This document shows positions 8,060-15,798 of a DNA stretch of 64,000 nt, piece after piece; the first letter of the stretch is position 1; every line of letters starts with the position of its first letter. The translations under genes and the position numbers were made by a program. Origin of the DNA: an uncultured Gammaproteobacteria bacterium (GTDB lineage: Bacteria > Pseudomonadota > Gammaproteobacteria > Steroidobacterales > XN24); contig CAMYOC010000042.1 of assembly GCA_947259915.1 (NCBI GenBank), positions 1-64,000 on the forward strand, given 5' to 3'. The notes below the pieces were generated by a model, which was not told the origin of the DNA, ran no database searches, and was given only the letters and a program-made list of their open reading frames with translations.

Positions 8060-8731
8060 GTGAAAATCTCCCTACTCGGCGTTGGTCTGCTCACATTGGC
8101 AGCCACGCGTGCATTCTGTATGGAACCCGAAATGACGAAGAAGATCCCGCTGCCTTCGCCCGAGACGCAATCCGAAGTCTCGGTGGAGCAGGCGATAGCT
8201 GAGCGCCGGTCGGCCAGAGATTTCACCGGCCAAGCGCTGGAAATCGACAGCGTCGGACAGCTACTTTGGGCTGCGCAGGGCGTGACCTCGTCCCAAGGCA
8301 GGCGCACTGCCCCGTCCGCGGGCGCGCTGTATCCGCTGGAAGTGTATATCGTCGCCGGCAAGTTGGCCGACCTCGATCCTGGCGTCTACCAGTACCGACC
8401 GGACGACCATAGCTTGAGCCTGCATGTGTCGGGCGATGTGCGGATCGAGCTTGCGCGCGCCGCGCGACAGGCATGGATCGCGGATGCGCCTATGGTCCTG
8501 GTCATCGCGGCTGTATACGAGCGGACCCGGAGGAAGTACGGCTCCCGGACCGAGCGATACGTGCACATGGAAGTCGGTCACGTGGCGCAAAATATCTATC
8601 TGCAGACCGAATCACTGGGTCTGGGCACGGTCATGGTCGGTGCATTCCGGGACGCGGAGATCCAGACGGTTCTGCGCCTGCCGTCGCGCGAGGCCCCGTT
8701 GGCGCTGATGCCGGTCGGTCATGCGGAGTGA
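8060..8731 (+). CDS. SagB-like nitroreductase-family FMN oxidoreductase, possibly exported
   Basis: 223 residues with the SagB/ThcOx nitroreductase fold: VEQAIAERRSARDFTGQAL at the FMN phosphate site, QLLWAAQGVT, the hallmark RRTAPSAGALYPLEVYIV, and MEVGHVAQNIYLQTESLGLGTVMVGAF near the C-terminus. SagB-type enzymes oxidise azolines in peptide tailoring, but many stand-alone members have unknown substrates. A GTG start gives an N-terminal hydrophobic stretch (LLGVGLLTLAATRAFC) that looks like a signal peptide, unusual for an FMN enzyme and suggesting periplasmic placement or Tat/Sec export. No SagC/SagD partner is nearby. A PflX-like radical SAM gene lies convergent 265 bases away. Confidence 0.8.
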   Translation: MKISLLGVGLLTLAATRAFCMEPEMTKKIPLPSPETQSEVSVEQAIAERRSARDFTGQALEIDSVGQLLWAAQGVTSSQGRRTAPSAGALYPLEVYIVAGKLADLDPGVYQYRPDDHSLSLHVSGDVRIELARAARQAWIADAPMVLVIAAVYERTRRKYGSRTERYVHMEVGHVAQNIYLQTESLGLGTVMVGAFRDAEIQTVLRLPSREAPLALMPVGHAE

Positions 8732-8753
8732 AACGAACGGTCGAAGCCCCCAG

Positions 8754-8999
8754 ATGAACGCCACGTTGTCCACCGACCAGGGTCTGAGGGTAGTCTGCTA
8801 TGCCGGCTACCGCGGCGAAGAAGAACCGCGGGAATTCTTCCTGGGAGACAGGCCCGTCGGCGTCGTGGCAATAATCGACCGCTGGACCGCCCCGGATCAT
8901 CGCTACTTCAAGTGCCGCGGATCCGATGGCGATACCTACATCCTGCGGCACGATGTGGCGACGGGCAAGTGGGAGATGACCATGTTCGCAAGAGGCTAG
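8754..8999 (+). CDS. Small conserved-looking protein of unknown function
   Basis: 81 residues beginning MNATLSTDQG, 22 bases behind the nitroreductase stop and on the same strand, so probably co-transcribed. The content (VVCYAGYRGEEEPREFFLG, IDRWTAPDHRYFKCRGSDGDTYILRH, WEMTMFARG) suggests a small beta-barrel. There is no strong ribosome site, which fits translational coupling. Its stop overlaps the stop of the convergent radical SAM gene by four bases. Family not recognised. Confidence 0.6.
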   Translation: MNATLSTDQGLRVVCYAGYRGEEEPREFFLGDRPVGVVAIIDRWTAPDHRYFKCRGSDGDTYILRHDVATGKWEMTMFARG

Positions 9000-9937
9000 A
9001 AACGGCTATAGCGCTGATCCAGCCGCTCGAGTTCCAGATCGTGGGCCCACCGCAAGGCCCGACGAAACTCGGCCGAAGTAATCGGCCGATCGAGCGACGG
9101 ATGCTCATCGGCGCGGTAGCATGGTCGGTACTGGTCCATCAGATTGACGTACGTGTTGCCGGATATCTCTTTCGCCAGGAACTCCAGCACACGATCGGTG
9201 CCCGACGCGTTGTCGGGCAGCACGAGATGGCGCACCAGCAAACCGCGCTGCGCGATCCCGTGCTCGTCGAGAACCAGATCTCCAACCTGGCGGTGCATCT
9301 CCCTTACGGCCATGCGATTGACTTGCACGTAGTCACGGACGTGCGACAACCGATGTGCCAGGGCCGCATCGCTGTACTTCATGTCTGGCATGTAGATATC
9401 GATGATGCCATCCAGGAGACGCAGCGCTTCGATGCTATCGTAGCCACCGGTATTGTAGACCAACGGCAGGATCAGGCCGTTGCGGGCCGCGATGTCGACG
9501 GCGGCGATGATCTGTGCGACGACGTGGCTTGGCGAGACCAGGTTGATGTTGTGGCAGCCTCTGGTCTGCAGGTCGAGCATCATGGCGGCCAGTTCCGTTG
9601 GCGTGGACTCCACGCCGAATCCCTTGCGACTGATATCCCAGTTCTGACAGAAGTCGCAGCGGAGGTTACACCAGCTGAAAAATATCGTGCCCGAGCCACG
9701 ACTGCCGCTGAGCGGCCCCTCCTCGCCATGATGCGGACCATAGCTGTGCACGACGGCCTGCTCGCCGGTCCGGCACACCGCGCCCTCGATTGAACGCCGG
9801 CGATCGACATGACAATAGCGTGCGCAAAGATCGCAGTCCTCGAGGCATCGGAAGGCCTGCGTGACGCGCTCGGCCATGGCGCCTGATCTGGTCAGCGCCA
9901 CATAGGTCGCTCGGAAGCGTTGGCCGGGATCGCGCAT
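8996..9937 (-). CDS. PflX-like radical SAM protein
   Basis: 313 residues from ATG 9937; a GTG at 9952 is an alternative. The radical SAM cluster is CNLRCDFCQNW (CxxxCxxC), preceded by an N-terminal Cys-rich stretch (CLEDCDLCARYCHV) that could hold another Fe-S cluster. Overall order matches the PflA/PflX group (COG1313): GPHHGEEGPLSGSRGSGTIFF, then NLVSPSHVVAQI, then YNTGGYDS and DIYMPDMKY. Activators of glycyl-radical enzymes look similar, but no glycyl-radical enzyme is encoded here, so the substrate is unknown. Confidence 0.85.
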   Translation of the reverse strand: MRDPGQRFRATYVALTRSGAMAERVTQAFRCLEDCDLCARYCHVDRRRSIEGAVCRTGEQAVVHSYGPHHGEEGPLSGSRGSGTIFFSWCNLRCDFCQNWDISRKGFGVESTPTELAAMMLDLQTRGCHNINLVSPSHVVAQIIAAVDIAARNGLILPLVYNTGGYDSIEALRLLDGIIDIYMPDMKYSDAALAHRLSHVRDYVQVNRMAVREMHRQVGDLVLDEHGIAQRGLLVRHLVLPDNASGTDRVLEFLAKEISGNTYVNLMDQYRPCYRADEHPSLDRPITSAEFRRALRWAHDLELERLDQRYSRF

Positions 9938-9966
9938 TACACTTTCGGACACTCGTCAGCCAAGTG

Positions 9967-10026
9967 AAAAAGGTGCCTGAAAAAAAAGCCAGGTTTATTT
10001 AGGAAAAATAAACCTGGCACCTTTTT
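9967..10026. repeat. Family B hairpin element, compact copy
   Basis: AAAAAGGTGCC and GGCACCTTTTT form the outer arms, and CCAGGTTTATTT pairs with AAATAAACCTGG around a four-base loop. On RNA this would be a long perfect hairpin directly upstream of the radical SAM gene. Confidence 0.75.
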
Positions 10027-10035
10027 CGTGACCGT

Positions 10036-10107
10036 GAGGGACAGTGACCATAATTCAGTAATCCGGCGGGCCACAGCCAGGCAGTTAGAGTCACTGTCCC
10101 CAAATTC
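10036..10107. repeat. Family C hairpin element (GGGACAGTGAC ends), copy 1
   Basis: GAGGGACAGTGACC at the left pairs with GAGTCACTGTCCC at the right; the interior ATTCAGTAATCCGGCGGGCC is conserved in all copies. It is about 72 bases long and lies ten bases after a family B element. Confidence 0.8.
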
Positions 10108-10124
10108 GTCGCAGGCTTTCGCTG

Positions 10125-10715
10125 CTAATCGGCTGACACCAGACCTGCAATCTCGCCCCGGAGCGGCGACACCGGTTCGTGGATCCGGCGCAGGAGAAAT
10201 TCTGATTCGGGTGCCCCGGCACGCAATCGGGACAGCCATTCGTCGGGGTCAAATTCGACTCCCAGGGGGTTGGCGTCCCAATGCGCGTTGATAAAGGCAT
10301 TGGCCTCCTCGCTCGAATTGTAGCTGTCCACCTGAAACTCCATCTGATTGCCGTCGGGGTCGGCGTAGTAAAGTGACGCCGTAATCCCGTGGTGGATGCG
10401 CCAGTACGGGCTGATACCTTCCTCCTTGAGTCGCGCGTAATTCTCGAGAAGATCGCGCAGAGACGCGTACGTGTATGCGACATGGTCGACACCGATTGCG
10501 CCGCTGCGTTCCATTTCGGTGCCGTCCGGCTGGAACAGCGCCATGTTGGCGAACGCAAAGCGGTGATGTTCGTCATCGTAGGTCAGGAACGCCAGACCAG
10601 GGTTCTGATATTGAATCACAGCGCCAAACACAGTTTCGTACCAGTGCAGCATCTGCTCGAAACGGCGGGTGCGGTAGACGACGTGAGCGAACTTCGTGGG
10701 GCGGATGTTCGACAT
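10125..10715 (-). CDS. VOC-fold (glyoxalase/extradiol dioxygenase-like) protein
   Basis: 196 residues. Two beta-alpha-beta-beta-beta modules carry the expected metal ligands: His in KFAHVVYRT, His in GVDHVAYTYAS, and Glu in GNQMEFQVD after SLYYADPDG. The order resembles catechol-type dioxygenases of the biphenyl-diol dioxygenase group more than lactoylglutathione lyase, but the substrate is not readable. The start at 10715 follows GAGGGAATTC; an in-frame ATG at 10727 is the alternative. The C-terminal tail (about 40 residues with DPDEWLSRLRAG) extends beyond the fold. Confidence 0.8.
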   Translation of the reverse strand: MSNIRPTKFAHVVYRTRRFEQMLHWYETVFGAVIQYQNPGLAFLTYDDEHHRFAFANMALFQPDGTEMERSGAIGVDHVAYTYASLRDLLENYARLKEEGISPYWRIHHGITASLYYADPDGNQMEFQVDSYNSSEEANAFINAHWDANPLGVEFDPDEWLSRLRAGAPESEFLLRRIHEPVSPLRGEIAGLVSAD

Positions 10716-10855
10716 GAATTCCCTCATTTCTCGATATTGGCGAACCGACGCGGGCTTATCCCGGCGTGACGATGGCGGCTTATCGCGATGCTCGCCGGCA
10801 AATCAGGATCTCGGCGGGCAATCGGTCCGAGTGCAGCGCAATGTTATACGCCTGC

Positions 10856-11506
10856 TTATACCACGCCCTTAAAGCACGCATAGTTCTGTGCCGCCGTGGG
10901 CGATTCGATTTCTTCTTCCAGCACCACCAGGCATTGCGTACTCTTGAACCCGACACGACGCAACATTGCGATATGCGTTGTAATCTCAAATCTGCCAGGC
11001 TCATATTCATATATGGTCTTATCAGGCTTGATAAAGTCACCGTTCAGCAACACCCCGCCGTCCTGAAGTACTTGCGCGCAAGCTTTATAGACTACTTCGA
11101 CGTTCTCTTGGCTACCAAGATCGTGCAATGCCCAGGTTGAAACGATGGCATGAACCGATGTCGGGACGTTTTTCCACCAACTGTCCTTTACAAGATCAGC
11201 TTTAACATAACTGACGCGGGGCGAATGCGCCCTCAGCCTTTGTCGCGCAATATCGAGCATTGGACCAGAAAAATCGACACCACAATATTGAATCCCGGAC
11301 ATCGTTCTCAGCAGATGATCAGCCAGGTACCCAGGGCCGATCCCGAGTTCGACTACGCAGCCATCTGCTGGGATTCGTGATTGCAGCTCCAACAAGATGA
11401 CATTGAACAACTCGAGGCGTTCGGGTGTCGGTACGAAGCGATCAGCCCATCCTGCGGCGAACTCTGCGTCATGGAATTCGTGAGAAGCACCTATTATTTC
11501 ATTCAT
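10856..11506 (-). CDS. Class I SAM-dependent methyltransferase
   Basis: 216 residues. Motif I is VVELGIGPGYLADHLL, the acidic residue after strand 2 is in GVDFSGPMLDIA, motif post-II is VKADLV, and motif IV/V reads IVSTWALHDLG with LQDGGVLLNGDF after it. These place it in the Methyltransf_25/11 group. The acceptor substrate cannot be told. It is a lone gene, bordered by a family C element 27 bases upstream of its start. Confidence 0.85.
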   Translation of the reverse strand: MNEIIGASHEFHDAEFAAGWADRFVPTPERLELFNVILLELQSRIPADGCVVELGIGPGYLADHLLRTMSGIQYCGVDFSGPMLDIARQRLRAHSPRVSYVKADLVKDSWWKNVPTSVHAIVSTWALHDLGSQENVEVVYKACAQVLQDGGVLLNGDFIKPDKTIYEYEPGRFEITTHIAMLRRVGFKSTQCLVVLEEEIESPTAAQNYACFKGVV

Positions 11507-11532
11507 GGTCCGTTCTTTCGTTTTGCTGCATT

Positions 11533-11604
11533 GAGGGACAGTGACCTTAATTCAGTAATCCGGCGGGGCACAGTCAGGTAGTTAGAGTCACTGTCCCGAA
11601 ATTA
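11533..11604. repeat. Family C hairpin element, copy 2
   Basis: Same ends as copy 1 (GGGACAGTGACC and GAGTCACTGTCCC), with a few interior changes. Positions 11605-11680 hold nothing recognisable. Confidence 0.8.
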
Positions 11605-11680
11605 ACACGGGCGTATCGGAGACAGTCCATTTGTGAGAAATTGGGACCGAAACCTGGTGTGTAATACCTGCACGGAACCC

Positions 11681-12097
11681 CTACTTCCCGTAATCCCGAT
11701 CGTTTTCATGGGTGCGAGACCTGATCCGGGATCTCTGTCGAAATAGTCTTAGCCACAGCAACAGGGTTGCCGCAGAGATAATCAACAGACCATAAAGCAT
11801 CGGACGCCTGGCGCTGTCTATGGCTGTACCCGACTGAATGAAGTCCGGGTACCCCGCCTCCCAGAGGCCCCATTGGTAGGCGATGCGGGAACTCAGGTAA
11901 GCAGGGCCGGTGGACAGGGCGGCATTGCCCGGGCTGGACTCGTCAATCATGTTGGTGGCGGCATGCATAAATTGGCGAGTGTCACCCGGCGTCGCCATGG
12001 CGCTCAGCCACCAGCCATTCAGACCGCCCTGGAGCGCCAGCCCCGCCCACAGCAGGCTCAGCAGCAAACTGAATAGGGTGAGTTTTACGTAGGCCAC
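11681..12097 (-). CDS. Small two-helix membrane protein, unknown
   Basis: 138 residues from a GTG at 12097, chosen because GGAG lies 8 bases upstream and the upstream extension in the same frame overlaps another gene and looks non-coding. A first membrane helix (LTLFSLLLSLLWAGLAL) is followed by about 60 residues likely outside (WWLSAMATPGDTRQFMHAAT, AYLSSRIAYQWGLWEAGYPDF), then a second helix (LYGLLIISAATLLLWLRLF) and a basic cytoplasmic tail. No family recognised. Confidence 0.6.
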   Translation of the reverse strand: MAYVKLTLFSLLLSLLWAGLALQGGLNGWWLSAMATPGDTRQFMHAATNMIDESSPGNAALSTGPAYLSSRIAYQWGLWEAGYPDFIQSGTAIDSARRPMLYGLLIISAATLLLWLRLFRQRSRIRSRTHENDRDYGK

Positions 12098-12115
12098 GGC
12101 TTGCGCTCCAAGGCT

Positions 12116-12145
12116 GGCGCCGGTGTTCGATATTTGATTCTTGCT
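12116..12145 (+). repeat. 30-base direct repeat, left copy
   Basis: GGCGCCGGTGTTCGATATTT followed by GATTCTTGCT. It matches 12773-12802 at 27 of 30 bases. The pair exactly brackets the gene 12144-12737. Confidence 0.65.
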
Positions 12146-12737
12146 ACCTGGGCTTTGTGCGTAACTTGCCTGACTGCCGGAGTCGTTGAAAAAGACGCGG
12201 CAACTTGTCCGGTTCTGGCACGCCTGCATCTTCACCGACGGCTCTGACGAATTCCGCAAAACGAGCAGACTGATCGGTCTCATCGACAGGTGACTTTCCC
12301 GTCTCCTTTTCATAGTAGTCCGCCGCGTTACGCACTACTGTTTCAAGGGCCCGGGTCCTGGATCGTTGGACCTGCCTGGGTCCGCCAAAATTGACCGGCT
12401 CGCGCGTGATTCTCTCGGCCGCGTCCCGGAGCTTGGGGATGGGATTCTCTGTGAAATCGAATAGCCTCCCGTAGGCCCCGACGAATCTCTTGTCTAATCC
12501 TTCCAGGGTTTTCAAGACCGTCTCAGAGAGGCCCCGGAGTCGTTCGACCCCGCGCTCCATTTCTTCGCGGGAGGGAACATCCGGTGCCGTGCTCGCCTCT
12601 GGAAACAACGACCGCAAGGGAGCTACCAAATTCAATTCCAAGGCTGCCGGGTCCAGGCCAAGTTCTTGATAAATATCCAATGCCGCGTCTCCTCCACGGG
12701 CCCTGAGAAAAAGTCCCCGCCAACCCGTAGTATCCAC
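12144..12737 (-). CDS. Unrecognised soluble helical protein between direct repeats
   Basis: 197 residues from a GTG at 12737. The protein is charged and helical, without signal or membrane segment (PSREEMERGVERLRGLSETV, FTENPIPKLRDAAERI, QSARFAEFVRAVGEDAG). No ribosome site is evident and only 35 bases separate the start from the upstream repeat, so the N-terminus may be truncated or the promoter may lie in the repeat. Its stop codon touches the left direct repeat. Family and function unknown. Confidence 0.55.
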   Translation of the reverse strand: MDTTGWRGLFLRARGGDAALDIYQELGLDPAALELNLVAPLRSLFPEASTAPDVPSREEMERGVERLRGLSETVLKTLEGLDKRFVGAYGRLFDFTENPIPKLRDAAERITREPVNFGGPRQVQRSRTRALETVVRNAADYYEKETGKSPVDETDQSARFAEFVRAVGEDAGVPEPDKLPRLFQRLRQSGKLRTKPR

Positions 12738-12772
12738 CAGAGGCGCCGGCTTTCACACATCTGCGGAAAGAT

Positions 12773-12802
12773 GGTGCCGGTGTTCGATAATTGACTCTTG
12801 CT
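12773..12802 (+). repeat. 30-base direct repeat, right copy
   Basis: GGTGCCGGTGTTCGATAATT followed by GACTCTTGCT, differing from the left copy at three positions. Between this repeat and 12962 are further GGCACCAGA-type motifs (12903 and 12941) but no gene. Confidence 0.65.
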
Positions 12803-12962
12803 GCGCAGCCACACGGGAAACGGCCAGTTCATGCCTGAGCAGTGGCCGTGCCGTACCTGGTACTGCTCAGGGGAGCCTGGCGCCGGTGATAGAGCCATGC
12901 ACGGCACCAGAGTCCGAAAACAAGCTATAAAGCTATGACCGGCACCAGAATTCGAAGGCAGA

Positions 12963-13856
12963 CCTACAATCGACCCGATCGCGAAAAGCACTCCATCAAC
13001 GAGCGACGGCCTGGAGCTTGCCTATTGGCTGCGGCGCGCCGATTCGCAGGGCGACCGGTTCCTGCTTCTGATCCACGGCGCCGCGAGCAACCATACGCGC
13101 TGGTCGGAATTCGTCGAGCACACGACGCTCACCGGGACGTGGAACGTTCTCTTCCCGGATATGCGCGGCAACGGCGCGTCGATGATCCGAGGGAAACAGG
13201 ACATACCGATCTGGTGCGCTGACCTGGCGGACGTGCTCAACGCCGAGAGTGTGCCCGGCGCCGTGATCGTCGGTCACAGTCTTGGCGCGCAGATCGCCGT
13301 GCACTTTGCACACCGACATCCCGACAGAGTGTGCGGGCTTGTTCTCATCGACCCGGTCTTCCAGGGCGCTCTGCAGGGCATACAGCTTTTCATGCGACGC
13401 TACCGATGGCCGCTCCACGGTGTGGCTGCTGTCATCCACGCTCTGAACACGATCGGCGTGCGGCGGCGCCAGATCATCGATCGCGACCTGCGCGAGCTGG
13501 ACCAGGAAACGAGACGAGCGATCGCCGGTCCCGAATCACTTGATGCGATTGCGAAACGCTACGCCGCACTCGGCCCGATCCTGCGCCACATGCCTACAGG
13601 CAACTACCTGCGGCAGGGGCTCGCGACGGTCAGTCCGCTCCCCGACCCAGCGGGTATCGACGTCCCGGTGCAGGTGTTGATCTCCGGCGGCACGACGCTT
13701 GCAGATTTGGACGTAAACCGCGCGGAAGCGGCGCGCTTCCCAAACAGCGAGGTGGTGATGCTTGAAGCCAACCACTGGCCGCTTACGGAGACACCCGATG
13801 CCGTGCGCGAAGCGATCGAGGACTGGATCGCGAGGACGTTCGGCGGCGCATCGTAA
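12963..13856 (+). pseudogene. Alpha/beta hydrolase lacking a start codon
   Basis: The open frame contains a near-complete alpha/beta hydrolase: oxyanion-hole HGAASNHTRW, then FPDMRGNG, nucleophile elbow GHSLGAQ (Ser), LVLIDPVFQG, and a C-terminal NHWPLTETP with the catalytic His. The frame opens after a TGA at 12936 and has no ATG, GTG or TTG before the conserved AYWLRR and HGAA parts. The first in-frame ATG at 13161 would remove the oxyanion motif. A repeat-like GGCACCAGAATTCG sits exactly where the start should be, so the 5' end seems to have been replaced by insertion or deletion. Use of a rare start such as CTG at 13011 cannot be excluded. Confidence 0.65.
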
Positions 13857-13861
13857 GCGAG

Positions 13862-13886
13862 AAATGTACTCTGACCCCTTTTCCCA
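13862..13886 (+). repeat. Right-end fragment of family A element
   Basis: AAATGTACTCTGACCCCTTT equals the right arm of the complete family A copies; the left arm is absent. It abuts the hydrolase stop and the 3' end of the subtilase gene. Confidence 0.6.
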
Positions 13887-13909
13887 GCTTGATTAGCCGA
13901 GCCGCGAGT

Positions 13910-15643
13910 CTATTCGTGGTCTACCCATCTGTTGATAGACATCGGCATGGTAGCGCCAGGATCTGAGGCGGCGTCGCCGCTCCACGGGAGGCTCTGGCTC
14001 CAGACGTAACCCTGGCTCCAGACGTAGCCCTGGCTCCAGACGTAACCCTGACTCCAGACGTAACCCTGGCTCCAGACGTAGCCCTGACCCCAAACATAGC
14101 CACGGCCCCAGACGTATCCATCGCCATCGAGACGGCCGTCCTCACTTTGCTCATCCATGAGATAGAAGTCACCATTTTCGTCCTGATTGGCGGGCCCACC
14201 GTAGTGGCGCTCGCCGGCCAGCTCCAGCGCGATGTCCAGACCCTGGTTGGCACAGCCGGTCGCCGGGCTATTGATGGCATCGATCGCGTTGACCATGCCG
14301 GCGCCCTGCTGGAAGACGCTGTATGCGGGATACCCGGCATCGTTCAACGCGGGTCGTGCGGATGCGAGCAGTCGGCATTTCACATCGTCCGGCGTCAGCG
14401 TCGGGTCGGCCTGCAACATCAAGGCGACGACACCGCTGACCACGGCCGCAGCCTGGGAAGTGCCCGACATGGTGAAGCGCCGCTGACTCGACTGCATGGA
14501 GTCCGCGTGTGATTCGGCGATATACGAGTCCGAAGACATCCGTGCGACCACGTGGCCGCCCGGCGCCACGACATCGGGTTTGACGAAGCCTTCGTAGGTG
14601 GGACCCGCGGACGAGAAAGAAGCCAGCAGATCGTCGGTGCCATCGACGGGGGTGTAGTTGTCGGACATGGCGCCCACGGTGATGACATACGGGACGTTGC
14701 CGGGCACGTTGATCGACATGGGGTCGGGCCCGGAATTACCGGCCGAGACCACGACCACGATGCCCGCCTGCCAGAGCCGCATCACCGCCTGGTTCAGCGG
14801 GTCGTCCCAGTAGTGCGAACGGGGCTCGGCCCCGAACGACAGATTCAGCACACGGATGCCGTGCTCCTCGCGATTCGTCAGTACCCAGTCCAGTGCGCGG
14901 ATCACACCAGCGTAGGTGCCGGAACCATCGGCACCAAAGGCGCGGATAGCGACGATATCGGTGCCGGGCGCAACGCCCTCATAGAGCCCATCCGAGGTCC
15001 TGGCGTTGGCCGCCATGGTCGAAGTGACGTGCGTGCCATGACCGTTTTCGTCATCCGACGACCGGCTATCGCTCAGATTGATCCGGACGATATTCCGCCC
15101 GGAAAAACCGTTCTTGAATTTCATCTTCCAGAGCCCGGTATCTATTACGCCGATCGTGACACCGGCGCCGTCTATACCAGCGGCGTGGAGCGTGTGGGCA
15201 TCGATGAGTGCTGGCGGTGACGAATAGGACGCCGCGTCGTCCGCGTTGACACCCGTGTTGTCATCCGTGCTGCTGGTATCCGTTGACAAGGACGTATCGG
15301 CTGTCGTTGAGTCGTCCTTCCAGGCGTTACCCCATCCCGCCGTCCTCAGGCCGAGATTGGCGTGAAGCCGCACCCCGGGCATGGACCGCAGCGACCGGAG
15401 CTGTGCCGGGTCGAGACTCGCCGTCACCGCATTGATGATATTCAGCTCGTCGATCACGGGGGCACGCACCCCGGCCACGGCGTCCGTCGCAGCAGCGACG
15501 CTGGCGGCCTGGATGATCCAGGTCGTAGCGGATTGACCATCGGCATCGGTCGCCCGGTTCGGATTCACCGACAGCACCGATGCCGCCAGAATCAGCAATG
15601 AAACCAGCAGGAGACTCCTGAGACCTGTGATTTGTGTCCACAT
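13910..15643 (-). CDS. Secreted S8 subtilase with aromatic hexapeptide repeat tail (paralogue 1)
   Basis: 577 residues. Signal segment at about 8-26; an I9-like propeptide follows (about 40-100: WIIQAASVAAATDAVAG, ELNIINAVTASL), then a Ser/Thr/Asp linker (112-140). The S8 domain has Asp168 (GVIDTG), His202 (NGHGTHV), oxyanion Asn303 (AGNSG) and Ser396 (MSGTSQAAA), so it should be active. After the catalytic domain a GYVW(S/G)(Q/R) hexapeptide occurs seven times (509-550) and the protein ends in MSINRW, without a membrane anchor. The neighbour upstream is a paralogue with the same layout, each preceded by a CRP-like palindrome. Confidence 0.9.
   Translation of the reverse strand: MWTQITGLRSLLLVSLLILAASVLSVNPNRATDADGQSATTWIIQAASVAAATDAVAGVRAPVIDELNIINAVTASLDPAQLRSLRSMPGVRLHANLGLRTAGWGNAWKDDSTTADTSLSTDTSSTDDNTGVNADDAASYSSPPALIDAHTLHAAGIDGAGVTIGVIDTGLWKMKFKNGFSGRNIVRINLSDSRSSDDENGHGTHVTSTMAANARTSDGLYEGVAPGTDIVAIRAFGADGSGTYAGVIRALDWVLTNREEHGIRVLNLSFGAEPRSHYWDDPLNQAVMRLWQAGIVVVVSAGNSGPDPMSINVPGNVPYVITVGAMSDNYTPVDGTDDLLASFSSAGPTYEGFVKPDVVAPGGHVVARMSSDSYIAESHADSMQSSQRRFTMSGTSQAAAVVSGVVALMLQADPTLTPDDVKCRLLASARPALNDAGYPAYSVFQQGAGMVNAIDAINSPATGCANQGLDIALELAGERHYGGPANQDENGDFYLMDEQSEDGRLDGDGYVWGRGYVWGQGYVWSQGYVWSQGYVWSQGYVWSQGYVWSQSLPWSGDAASDPGATMPMSINRWVDHE
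13994..14119 (-). repeat. Seven 18-base units coding GYVWSQ-type repeats
   Basis: 126 bases, period 18, coding residues 509-550 of the subtilase. Five units are identical at protein level (GYVWSQ) and two are variants (GYVWGR, GYVWGQ). Unit DNA is nearly identical, indicating recent expansion. Confidence 0.85.
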
Positions 15644-15754
15644 GGGTTCGGTTTCCTGTTGTCGCTAAAGCGTGCGTCGCAACGATATGGCTGTATTAGA
15701 GCAACCGTATATTCCGGCGGCCCGGAAATAGGTCCACCCCGGGGGCGAGCCAAG

Positions 15755-15770
15755 TGTGACGCGGGTCACA
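15755..15770. promoter_or_regulatory. CRP/Vfr-like operator upstream of subtilase 1
   Basis: TGTGA-CGCGGG-TCACA, a perfect TGTGA-N6-TCACA palindrome, 112 bases before the start at 15643. In gene orientation it is preceded by ATTA, exactly as at the second site (17706-17721). Confidence 0.6.
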
Positions 15771-15798
15771 TAATCCGGCGGTCAAATCCATACCTTCG

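Noticed and set aside
11681-12313. A 210-residue version of the two-helix membrane protein
   Set aside because: The first 72 residues overlap another gene and a direct repeat and look non-coding; the GTG at 12097 with GGAG upstream is better.
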